This document shows, in pieces, positions 25,800 to 38,000 of a DNA stretch of 64,000 nt. The number at the start of each line of letters is the position of its first letter. The first letter of the stretch is position 1. The stretch lies in NCBI GenBank assembly GCA_940337035.1, contig CALNHX010007587.1:1-64000 (forward strand). The letters run 5' to 3'. The notes below the pieces were generated by a model, which saw only the letters and a list, made by a program, of their open reading frames with translations, was not told the DNA's origin and did no database searches. A program made the translations under genes and the position numbers. The stretch is from Agriotes lineatus (lineage: Eukaryota; Arthropoda; Insecta; Coleoptera; Elateridae).

Positions 25800-28700
25800 C
25801 AACAAGTACAACGAATTTTGTCCACCGTGTTTCTTATGAGATAGGAGATTGATTCTTCAGGCATTCCTATTCTACTTCTTAACCTTCTATCCGAATCTCC
25901 AGATCAAGTCAAAATTAAAAAATTCGGAAAAACGCATTAAGAGGCAAACACAGCGAATCTTGTCCGCCAAATTTATATGTTCCTTACAGGATGGGAAGTT
26001 GGTTCTTCGGACATTCCTATTCTACTTTGTAATATTCTATCTGATTCTGTAGTCAAAATTTAAAAATTTGTGAAAAATGTAGAGAGCAACAAATACACAA
26101 CGAATTTTGTCCGCCATATTTATATGTTCCTTACCAGATAACAAGTTGCTTCTTCAGACATTCCTATTCTACTTTGCGATCTTCTATCTGAATCTGTAGT
26201 CAAAATTTAAAAATTCTGTAAAACGTAGAGCGGAACAAATACATAACTTATTTTGTCCGCCATATTTGCATGTTCCTTATGAGATAGGAAGTTGGTTCTT
26301 CAGCCATTCCTATTCTACTTGTAATCTTCTACCTGAATTTGTAGTCAAATATAAAAATTCCGAAAAACGTACAGACGAACAAATACATAACGAATTTTGT
26401 CCGCCATATTTATATGTTCCTTACGAGATAGGAAGTTGGTTCTTCGGACATTCCTATTCTACTTTGTAATATTCTATCTGAATCTGTAGTCAAAATTTAA
26501 AAATTCTGAAAAATGTAGGGAGGCACAAATACACAAAAATTTTGTCCGCCATATTTATATGTTTCTTACGAGATAGCAAGTTGCTTCTTCAGACATTCCT
26601 ATTCTACTTTGTGATCTTCTATCTGAATCTGTAGTCAAAATTTAAAAAATCTGTAAAACGTAGAGCGGAACAAATACATAACTTATTCTGTCTGCCATAT
26701 CTATATGTTCCTTATGAGATAGGAAGTTGGTTCTTCAGCCATTCCTATTCTACTTTGTGATCTTCTATCTGAATCTGTAGTCAAAATTTAAAAATTCCGA
26801 AAAACGTAGAGGAACAAATACACAACGAATTTTGTCCGAAATATTTATATGTTCCTTACGAGATAGGAAGTTGGTTCTTCAGACATTCCTATTCTACTAT
26901 GTGATCTTCTATCTATATCTGTAAAAAAAAAATCCGAAAAACGTAGAGAGGAACAAATACACAACGAATTTTGTCCGCCATATTTATATGTTCCTTACGA
27001 GATAGGAAGTTCGTTCTTCAGACATTCCTATTCTACTTTGTGATCTTCTATCTGAATCTGTAGACAAAATTTAAAAATTTTGAAAAACGTAGAGGAACAA
27101 ATACACAACGAATTTTGTCCGCCATATTTATGTTCCTTACGAGATAGGAAGTTGCTGCTTCAGACATTCCTATTCTACTTTGTGATCTTCTATCTGAATC
27201 TGTAGACAAAATTTAAAAATTCTGAAAAACGTAGAGGAACAAATACACAACGAATTTTGTCCGCCATATTTATATGTTCCTTACGAGATAGGAAGTTGGT
27301 TCTTCAGATATTCCTATTCTACTTTGTGATCTATCTAAATCTGTAGAAAAAAATTTAAAATTCCGAAAAACGTAGAGAGGAACAAATACACAACGTATTT
27401 TGTCCGCCATATTTATATGTTCCTTACGGGATAGGAAGTTGGTTCTTCAGACATTTCTATTCTACTTTATGATCTTCTATCTAAATCTGTAGAAAAATAT
27501 AAAAATTCCGAAAAACGTAGAGGCTAACAAATACACAATGAATTTTGTCCGCTATATTTATATGTTCCTTACGAGATAGGAAGTTGGTTCTTCAGACATT
27601 CCTATTTTACTTTGTGATCTTCTATCTAAATCTGTAGAAAAACATTAAAAATTCCGAAAAACGTAGAGAGGAACAAATACACAACGAATTTTGTCCGCCA
27701 TATTTATCTGTTCCTTACGAGATAGGAAGTTGGTTCTTCAGATATTCCTATTCTACTTTGTGATCTATCTAAATCTGTAGAAAAAAATTTAAAATTCAGA
27801 AAAACGTAGAGAGGAACAAATACACAACGTATTTTGTCCGCCATATTTATATGTTCCTAACGAGATAGGAAGTTGGTTCTTCAGACATTCCTATTCTACT
27901 TTGTGATCTTCTATCTGAATCTGTAGACAAAATTTAAAAATTCTGAAAAACTTAGAGGAACAAATACACAACGAATTTTGTCCGCCATATTTATATGTTC
28001 CTTACGAGATAGGAAGTTGGTTCTTCAGATATTCCTATTCTACTTTGTGATCTATCTAAATCTGTAGAAACAAATTTAAAATTCCGAAAAACGTAGAGAG
28101 CAACAAATACACAACGTATTTTGTCCGCCATATTTATATGTTCCTTACGAGATAGGAAGTTGGTTCTTCAGACATTCCTATTCTACTTTGTGATCTTCTA
28201 TCTGAATCTGTAGACAAAATTTAAAAATTCTGAAAAACGTAGAGGAACAAATACACAACGAATTTTGTCCGCCATATTTATATGTTCCTTACGAGATAGG
28301 AAGTTGGTTCTTCAGATATTCCTATTCTACTTTGTGATCTATCTAAATCTGTAGAAAAAAAATTAAAATTCCGAAAAACGTAGAGAGGAACAAATACACA
28401 ACGTATTTTGTCCGCCATATTTATATGTTCCTTACGGGATAGGAAGTTGGTTCTTCAGACATTTCTATTCTACTTTATGATCTTCTATCTAAATCTGTAG
28501 AAAAATATAAAAATTCCGAAAAACGTAGAGAGGAACAAATACACAACGAATTTTGTCCGCTATATTTATATGTTCCTTACGAGATAGGAAGTTGGTTCTT
28601 CAGACATTCCTATTTTACTTTGTGATCTTCTATCTAAATCTGTAGAAAAACATTAAAAATTCCGAAAAACGTAGAGAGGAACAAATACACAACGAATTTT

Positions 28701-29262
28701 GTCCGCCATATTTATCTGTTCCTTACGAGATAGGAAGTTGGTTCTTCAGACATTCCTATTCTACTTTGTGATCCTCTATCTGAATCTGTACTCAAAATTA
28801 AAAAATTCTGAAAAACGTAGAGGAACAAATACACAACGAATTTTGTCCGCCATATTTATATGTTCCTTGCGAGATAGGAAGTTGGTTCTTTAGACATTCC
28901 TATTCTACTTTGTGATCTTCTATCTAAATCTGTAGAAAAAAATTAAAAATTCCGAAAAACGTAGAGAGGAACAAATACACAACGAATTTTGTCCGACATA
29001 TTTATATGTTCCTTACGAGATAGGAAGTTGGTTCTTCAGACATTCCTATTCTACTATGTGATCTTCTGTCTATAAACGCACAGACGAACAAATACATAAC
29101 GAATTTTGTCCGCCACGTTTATATGTTTCTTACGAGATAGGAAGTTGGTTCTTCAGACATTCCTATTCTACTTTGTGATCTTCTACCTGAATTTGCAGTC
29201 AAACTTTAAAAATTCCGAAAAACGTACAGACGAACAAATACACAACGAATTTTGTCAGCCAC
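25800..29262. repeat. ~144-bp tandem array, about 24 units
   Basis: The unit contains TTTTGTCCGCCATATTTATA, GAGATAGGAAGTTGGTTCTT and GACATTCCTATTCTACTTTG; landmarks near 26970, 27115 and 27258 give about 144 bp. A block from about 27290 recurs about 1008 bp later (the variant CTTACGGGATAGG at 27423 and 28431), i.e. a seven-unit higher-order duplication. Short open frames (25849, 26266, 28699, 29106) are array by-products. Confidence 0.95.
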
Positions 29263-29284
29263 CTTGTACATCTTGTACTGTATA

Positions 29285-29620
29285 TGCAGCAACGGTAACC
29301 CCTATTTTCCTGCTAATCGACCCCTCCAGATCCCGAATCAGGACCTTGGTTCATTCCGTGCGGGAAAGGCCCTCCAGGCTGTACTTCATTTTTCTATTGT
29401 ATCTTTCCTGACTAATACTCGAGTCATAGAAAATATTCCACAGTAACGGCTCCAATATGGACTCCGTGGGACCTCACATGTTATCTTTTTAGATCGCCTT
29501 TCTTAGTTGGTAATAAATTTGTCTGAGAGGTAAGATATTATTATTGTCATGAGATACTCACTTATTACCCTCTTCTGCATCTCTCCAATTATACCCTCCC
29601 ATTTTTGATAGCCACTTTTG
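29285..29620 (-). pseudogene. Non-LTR reverse transcriptase fossil
   Basis: Minus-strand reading gives ISYLSDKFITN, a stop, ERRSKKITCEVP, then after a frameshift SILEPLLWNIFYDSSIS, corresponding to the motif upstream of and including the GVPQGSxLGPLLWN box of R1-like elements. Damaged by stop and frameshift. It begins about 25 bp after the end of the ~144-bp tandem array. Confidence 0.72.
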
Positions 29621-31499
29621 AAATACTGCAGTTATTTCTGTTGCGAATTTAAAGATCTTCAAAAAATATTAATGTGATGTTGTTTTTTGAGCGACGTGTG
29701 CTGGCTAAAACTTAAAAATAGGATTTGATGCTATTTAACTGATGAAAACCTAAATTAACGTAAAGGTATAAAACTCCTAGTTGTAAAGAATATGTAGCCC
29801 GTTACTAAAGTACTTATTCCTTTTATTCGATAGAGCAACGGTCACCGAGAAAAACTAAATCAACTGCTTTATTCCCTTTATGGTCGTCATTTTTCAAGAT
29901 GACCGTCTTGTGGGTTGTGGGGTGAAGTGCATCCTATTAAAAATCCCAAGCTTAAAGTATCAGTAGTTTTTAAGCAAAATTTGGTACCCTTATCTACTAG
30001 AAATTTAGCGTCACCTTTGATGGTCGTGACCCTTTGGAGCGGTATTCTTCCCTTAATTTCAACTGGTTAGGCTAGTCGCTTCTGGTTGGTTGCGTCAGTG
30101 AAGGGTTTATGGCTTCTCGGTGGCCGGATGGACACTCCCTTTGTCGAAAGTGCAATTAGGCATTGTACCCCGCTTTTATGCCGAAGCATTGGAATCACTT
30201 TATTACCCTATTGCTGAAGCCGAAAGTCTTCTCGGTGAAAGTGTAACGTCCTATTGTCCGAGTACATTGCATCAGTTAGATGATTTTATGGTTTATCCCC
30301 TTTTCTGCGAGCAGTGGGGATTCCCTCGAAACTTAAGCAGCCGTCGCTATTGTTCCAAGATAGTTTAGCAGCTACTTGCAGTTTACTCTTGGAGGCTCCA
30401 CGTTCGTAGATGGCGTAACGTCGCCGAGATTTGAGTTTAAATATGCGTGCCATTACGGATGCAATTCATCACTCGCGACACTAATTATCCAGTTTATGAT
30501 ACGCGCCTAGCGTTACATCCAAAATTAGTTACCCGCTGATTTAGGCTGGGCAGCTTGTCGATTTTAAGTTTTGCGTTGTCATTTTTCGACGCTACACGTG
30601 GTCGGGTGTCCGCCACACACTTGTGAATAAAAATTATCTTTCATGTCTTGCTATCATTATTAACTTTTGCCAAGTTATCAAAATAAATTTTGATCACTCT
30701 TATGGAAAAAGCCTTGTATATATTTAGTTCCCAATATTCAATATTTTATACACGATACTAATCAAGTAATTGGTTTAAATTAGTAAATTTACGTAACGTT
30801 AAGTTTCTAAGACAAAGTTCAGAACCCGAGACACGTTTTGGCTGTTTCAGATAGAGTGCGAAATTAAATGAAGCAAAAATGTAGCAGAATGAATCACACT
30901 GTGCTGGTTTATTTAACACTTTTGTTTCTTACATGCACATAGACTGAAGAAACGTGGCTATTTCGTGTCGTAAACATACAAATTTCGAATGAATAAATCT
31001 TTTCACTGAAACAATTTCAAGTTGGGCTTTTGCATTTCCTGATCGATAACGTTATGTTTAATAAGATCAACAACATTTTTATTGTTATTTTTAAATAATT
31101 ACCGGTTGCTTCAATGTTACAAATGGATGTATTTACAGGTACCTATTGTGTAAATATTTCCTTCGGCAAAGTATATAGATACGCAGCCTTGTGGTATTTT
31201 CCTATAATGTCCGCTTTGTTTATTTATTTACTGTCGCCTAGTTGTGAAAACATTCTCAATAGATAAATATAATACTTCCGATCGATTCCACAGTCCATGA
31301 AGTTAAGGAATTCGAGCAGATAATTGACCTTTGTTCCTGAAATAGGTGTTACTTGTATTATCACTCGCTTATGTATCGACTTGCTCACCAAAACACACAA
31401 TTGATATATGAATAATCCTAAGCATAGTATCGTTTAGAACTCGCCCTAAAATGTATTTCGTTTCTATTTTCACGTTATGTGATAAATGAAGGCATTTAA
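29621..31499. other. No gene seen upstream of ACC promoter region
   Basis: Unique sequence with moderate GC at 30000-30600. The 82-codon frame at 30120-30368 has no recognisable domain. It may include distal regulatory DNA or an untranslated first exon of ACC, but nothing in the sequence decides it. Confidence 0.4.
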
Positions 31500-31958
31500 T
31501 TAAACCCTTAAACATGAGAGAACAATGCGAAGATCCCTGGGGAGCTCCCCTGGCCTTCGGACGTCGCGTTCTTGCGAGTTGTCACCTATTTTTCGCGTGT
31601 CCGATTTCCAGCTTCTCGGCTACTTAAATCGTAGAAATAAATTACGGTGCAGCGCGGTGCTGATATGCTAATCTCGTCGACACCGAATCGGCGCGATATC
31701 GTCCCATATGAAAACCACGCATCCACCGATTGATCATCTGTTTATCACCCACCTTATCAATCCGAGTCCACGGCGTGCGTTTAGTAATAGCCTGAAATGT
31801 CATGCAAGGGTAATCTGGTCACTTCGAGAAGAGGTCGTGCTGATTTTACCAATCTTTTATCAAAGCTGGAGCGCCGCTCTTCTTTAGTACACTCACCATC
31901 TGTGTTTTGCTAAGTTCGCGTGCGGCTCTCGACTCTCTCGGCCGTTTTTCAAAAGTGC
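31500..31958 (+). promoter_or_regulatory. Probable 5' flank and 5' UTR of anchored ACC isoform
   Basis: This stretch is markedly richer in G+C and CpG than its surroundings and leads directly into the ATG at 31959, as expected for a promoter-proximal region and leader. At 31744-31752 it contains ATCACCCAC, one base short of the classical sterol regulatory element ATCACCCCAC; ACC genes are known SREBP targets. No TATA box or transcription start can be fixed from sequence alone. Confidence 0.4.
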
Positions 31959-32043
31959 ATGAACGGTACAGACGTTCTTTGGATCGTTGTGATATTAACC
32001 ATTTTGTCCTACTTGTACCAGTGGTGGAGCCAACCAACTCCAA
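31959..32043 (+). CDS. ACC: ACC alternative first coding exon: N-terminal membrane anchor
   Basis: Encodes 28 codons plus one base, beginning with ATG at 31959. After a short polar MNGTD start, residues 6-20 form one hydrophobic stretch (LWIVVILTILSYLYQ) followed by WW and a polar tail, which looks like a signal anchor or tail-less transmembrane segment. The donor after base 32043 is GTAAGT, phase 1, matching the phase-1 acceptor at 34307. An N-terminal hydrophobic segment is the feature that ties mammalian ACC2 to the mitochondrial outer membrane, so a membrane-bound ACC form is inferred here. No expression evidence is available; a soluble start at Met codon 34372 in the next exon is possible. 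Confidence 0.72.
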
Positions 32044-35000
32044 GTAAGTTTTTTAATAGCTTTGTAAGACGGGGGTGGTATATAAAAATAATTCGGGAAA
32101 ATTGCTTATGTAAGAAACCGTATGGGTCACTGTGATAATCACAGAAATAATCCGTGACTATGCTGCTTCAAGCTGAAATTGTGTCAATCTAAAGGCACCT
32201 TGTGGTATCCATATTCCACAATCTTGGAAGTTGGTTTATTGCGTACTTTTGTTATTTAAAAAATTGATTGCTGTTGTGTACTAATTGCGCCTCCTTATCT
32301 CTCCAACGTTGGTTTTTCTAGTTTGTAGGCGAAACAATGCTTGCATTATCAGATTATAAAATAGTTACCTAACATCATTGTCAGAAAATTACGGCTGTGT
32401 CCTACTGTACCTTTTGGCCACTTTTAGGTGTTGTGTAACTAATTGAGAATTTTGTTCTTGATATCATTTTAACAGTTATAGTGAGCATTATCGCACTGTT
32501 TCGAACACCAAATTTCTTGAAATCATCAGTAGCATCAACTTTGAGGATCAAACGTATCTTCTTCATCGAGATCCGTTTCTTCCATCCGTATTTAAGTATG
32601 CATTCGTGCAGAGTGTATCACTTAACATAGAGTCTACATGGTAATGGCTGTAGGATGGGAAAATATATTTAAAAAATGTCCAGATTTCTCACACGTTAAG
32701 AAAATCGATGCGTCTTCAACTTGCTAGAAGGTAGAGATGTAAACGAAGTTTTCCCACCGTTATTGCTTTTATTAACAGGAATAAATATAGCGAGTTCAGG
32801 GGAGATTCTTCTACTTATTCTTTATTGTCCAAAAATATTAATAATAGTTTTCCAAAACTTCATAATCCCTTGACAGATGAGATTTGTTCAACATATTATG
32901 CACTGTTTCAATCATTATCAAGTGTGTAATAATGACTGAACATTGTTGAATGAAGAGGCTGATAGAGATAATTGCATTAGTATCGTTAATTATGTTTTAT
33001 CTCTGTTTCCCTTCACGCCTCATTGTTTTCAAAATATTCAAAAATTTTAATCTGTTTATCGCACCCGCCCATTGAACAATTGTTATTTTGAAATAAGTAC
33101 TACCAGGACTTGGAGGTTGCTGATACTGGTAAGATGTATGTTTCCTGGGGTTAACAGGCAACAACAATGTCAAAAATTTCTTCATCGTATTAGACGATTT
33201 CAAACATTCAAATTCTTGCCTTCCTAAGTCTTGAGAGTGACTTTTTAGTAGGCACATTAAAGACAAAAATAGAATTCGTCGTATTAAGACTTAAAGACAA
33301 AACGACGTTATTGTGAGCGGTGCCAAGTCTTATGTCGACGTAAATCAAGGAAGTTTAAAAACGCAAAATTTGGTATCTTAATATAATTTTCAATAATAGC
33401 ATGATTAGAGAATAAGGAAACGGCTAGTATTGTAGTAAAACCTCCAGAAACAAAAGTATTTACATTGGTAATTTATGACCAGAACGTAGTACATTGTTCC
33501 AAGTTCATTCACATGCACGTATGTTTAATTTGGTCTGTTTGTGACCGATTACATGAAGCAACCTTCATTAAATTACTTAATGTTACTCATAACATTTCAT
33601 TTATGTCGTCGTTACTTTCGATAGGAATATACCTGGTGGATTTAGAGTCCATCTTAGATTACAAATTGCAAAGAATTTTTTGTTTTCATCTTCAACCACG
33701 TTTTCTTCCTATTCTCTGTTCTATCCCTGCTCTTCTTTCCACGTCTCTTCCTCTTAGCCATTGTTTGCTTCTCCCTTGGTATGATTGAAAATAAATATAT
33801 TATACTAGTGAATCACCCGAGCTACGCTTCGGTTCGCTAATTTAAGAGAGATTCGTTAATATATATAAATTTTAAAAAGGATGCATCGGCCGGGAATCGA
33901 ACCCGAGCCGCCCGCGTTGTAGGCGAGCATTCTACCACTGAACCAAGATGCTTTGTTGAATAAGGCGCTGCTATAATGGTATATGAACATTAAGGGTTTT
34001 ATAATTTAATTTTACTGTACTTTTTTGAAAATAAAAGCCAACCTACGATCTAAGTCTCAAAATTAGCAAAATTTAAAGCTGTCGTACAATTTAATCGGTC
34101 CAATATCTTCGGAGGAGATAGCGAACAAACCGGAACAAACATACAAAGAAAGAGACCACCGATTTCATGGTATAGGATGCATAGCCATTACGCCATCGCG
34201 CCATCTAATCTTCAAATTAAAGGAACAATCGCATCTCTGCTTTTACCTCGCATTATAAAAAAAAGCAATCCTTGCTATCGGTACTAAATCCAGTGTTTCA
34301 TTGCAGAAACTTCCACGTCTGACCAAAACCAGTCGGACCAAGATCAAGCTGCGGAACCACCAGCTCCAGACATGGCCGAAACCGAGCAGCAGCCCATGGA
34401 GAACGGGATCCAGTGGACCTTAGGGGATGACGAGCACGAGAATGAGACTAGAGACGCGTTCCCGGAGAACGGGGACGCGTCTCCCGACTCCAAACCCCCT
34501 CGAGCACGATCCGACGGCCAAGGGGGACACAAACTGTCCGCCGAAGAGCAACAGAAGCTCAAGGAGAAACGGAAGAGACTCAAGTAAGTGATGACTTCCT
34601 TATTTGCGCAGGTTTAAGGGCGGTGACAGTAAGTAGAACCGCCAAATGCACCTTAGGAAACATTTAGAATATCGTCTGGCAAAATCCAAAAATTATGGGC
34701 TGTCGCCGAAGCTTCGAATGTTTCGTATACTAAAGACATCAGATAATCGTAGTGCGAATATGATTACGTCAACACTTGTTTAACAGGGACTGAAATGATT
34801 CAGTAGTATAGGCAACCCATTATACACGTGTAAACAACAAGAAAATGACAATACACAGCGGCATAGTAACACAACTACAGTGCAAAACATGCCCACTTCT
34901 AATTACGTCATTGATGACGTGCATTACCTGATCTAATGCCTTCACTATAGGAAATTGCTCGATTTTTTTGGCATGGTAAAATCTATGTTGACAATGCCCA

Positions 35001-38000
35001 AAATAATTTATAAATAAAGTTTGCTAGTCTACATATGAACACTTCGTACAAAACCGCGTTTTTTTAAAAACATATCTCACCACATACGCATCAGCTGTTT
35101 ATGGCGATGTGTAATGTGTGTTGCCTATACGCAGTCGTTTTTCAGATGCTATTTATGGAATTCTGCATAAATCAGCTACAGATAAAGGTAATAGTGTATG
35201 AATGATAGCAATGTTATTTTAAAAATTATTTTTAAACCAATTCAATTATTTGTTTTACTCGTGAACAGCTTGATGTTGATAATAAACACACTTATATTGT
35301 GCTTAACAGTAAAAAAAAGTACGTCTCCAACTCCTCAATTTCAGATATGTGACTGTACACACAGGCTTGAAATACAGTTTTGATAATTTTTAAGAAAATA
35401 TCGAAGACTTACCAGTTACCATGATTCCGAGAGAAGCTTCTGCATCGTCTTGCACTAATCGAACAACTAGGTACTCATCTAAAAATCACGTTTTTGAGTA
35501 GCAAAGTCCAGTCCATTTTTATTAATGTAAATGTAATTTGCAAGTCAGTAATTAATTGGAAGTCAAATTTTTTGTTATTGTTTCGTTTGGAATTAATATT
35601 TGAAATTCACGGCCAAATGTTTAAATGATATTGTTAGTAACATGGTGATATGTTCATATCTCTAGTACATGAAATGTGTGTTAGATATATCTAATTGAAT
35701 TGAATGGATCAGCTGATAATTGTTCGGTGCCCAAGGGCATCTTGTTGTTTAAACGAACCTACTGACGTATGTGCCAGAGCAAAATTTGTTTTGTACGCTA
35801 ACTTAGTGAGCATTGCAAAATAATAATTTCCAATAGATATTGTTACATCATGCCATATCTTCGACACGATAGGGAATATTATAGTAATGTGTATACAAAC
35901 CGAACAGAAAAACAAGGATTTAAGAAATCGAGCTGGCCACTTAGTTTTCACATTTTTCAACTATTCTAAATTTTTTAATGAACTTTGCTCATTACTTTAT
36001 CTCTAGATAAAGTTATCATACTGCATTAACACAAAAAACACATAAACAACATTCAGCCAATTGGTAAGGTACCTAAAGTTGCACTAATTTTAGCACTTAG
36101 AGTAGTTTAAATAAATCCAAATACTCATTCCATAGTCATTTATCTAATATTAGCCAGTTTTGTCAGGGTCTAGACTACAATTATTACATAAATCTGTTCG
36201 TATTTGGATTGTATGATTTTTTAAATTTAAAAACTAAGAACCGGTTGTGTTTATATATTTTTAACACAGCGGTAGTTAGATAAACGAAGTACATATTATA
36301 TACAGGTTCCAGCGACGATGCGGTGTGACAAACCAAACTTGCACCAAGATCTATGGGTAACACAAAACAATTGAATGAAACAAGACATTGCCAAAAGATG
36401 ATGTTTATTATTTATATTAATTTATTAGTTATTTGCAAATTTTATAATTTCAAATTTATTTAAGTGGAACGCCCTCTGTATTTTTGTATTTTATAAAACC
36501 CTTTTCATGAGCTTCAACAACAACAAAACAATTTAAGATGCTGTATTTAAAGAGATAACAAACAAACCCCTTGAAATGCTAATTTAAACAGTTCAACTCT
36601 CCGAACATAACATAAAACCGGATTGGGAAAATAAAAATCTGTAAATACCAGAAAACATAAAAACACTAGGATATGAGTTAAGCCTCATCATATTGCCATT
36701 AATAATTTTATTAATTAACAATTCTTGACATTATTAACAATCATACAAGTCACTATCACAAATAGATGTAAGTATTGTCTTCGAGCAAATTATAAAATAG
36801 GTGCATTTAATGATAAATTGGCCAATAATGTGAAGTGGACTTCAAGCAACGACGTCCAAGACCTTGGACCCACTGGCATGTTCTTAAGTGGCGTTTTAGT
36901 AATTCCAAGGTATTTGTTAACCTTGTTCGTGTACCACTGGCAGATGGAAGCGGTTTGTTTCATTTAAAACAGCTGATTATTTTACGCGTTATATTTAAAG
37001 AATATTTTATAGCAAGCACCACCTTGTGAATAAGGTTGATCAAATTAAAAAGACAATTATTTTTTCCTGCTATATTGGTATGGTAACAGTACAAATTATG
37101 ACGAATCTCAGACTATGACATTTATTTGATTTTTTAAAATTATTATTTGCGCTTAAAGATGTCCGAAACTAGAAATTGGGTATACATTACAATATAATAG
37201 AATTCACACGGACTAACAAACTTGACACTTAACCTTATAATTTCAAATTCTCACCAATTTTCCACTAGACATCGTTGCCGATAGTAATTATCGAGGAGAA
37301 TACGACGTTGCTCTAAGTATGAGCTAGCCGGAGCAGTATTACTTGCGAGTACCTTAAAGCTACCCTTCGTTCGAGATACATACAAAATGGCATTTTATAC
37401 TGGTTGTTCAAGGTGTTTACTCGTGAAAAGGATATATGTACTCTGTTCAAAAAATTAAGAAATCACCACCTGTTGAATTATGATCGTAAAATAAAAAAAA
37501 ACTAGATAATTATTTTATTCACAACCATATATGTAATAAGACCATTACTGACTTTTAAAAAGTTGGAAAATGAGCTATTCCCAACTTGTAACTTTCCAAC
37601 CGGTCGGAAAAGTGATTGCCGGTTGGAAATGAATCCATTCCCGACCGCTGTATAGGTAGGGACAATGGAAATCTCGTTGATCCATTCATGCGCGATCTAT
37701 TCCCGACCGCTGAGTAGGTAGGGACACTGGGAATCTCGTTGATCCATTCATGCGCGTCACAACCTGTCGTATCATAATATAATAATTTTTCCAATTATTG
37801 TTTAGAATAAAGTGGTTGCGAATAAAATAGTATACATACCACGGTGAAAAGTTTCATTCCTGTCTCGCTACGCATCTCGGTTAACTACTTAATCTCTCGA
37901 CAGGAATGAAACACTTTCCACCTCGGTATGTAATATACTATTTCATGCTATATTGGTAACACTGCAAATTATGACATATCTCTGATTATGATTATGACAT

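Larger units (their letters stand above)
32044..34306 (+). other. ACC intron 1
   Basis: 2263-nt intron between the membrane-anchor exon and the acidic exon. Mostly unique AT-rich sequence; it holds an antisense tRNA-like sequence (33882-33951) and a Helitron-like hairpin end. The 107-codon open frame at 33465-33788 shows no recognisable domain and is not called. Confidence 0.7.

Noticed and set aside
25849..29446. Open frames in the 144-bp array
   Set aside because: Products of the repeat unit; no family similarity.
33465..33788. 107-codon open frame in ACC intron 1
   Set aside because: No domain recognised; composition like surrounding intron.
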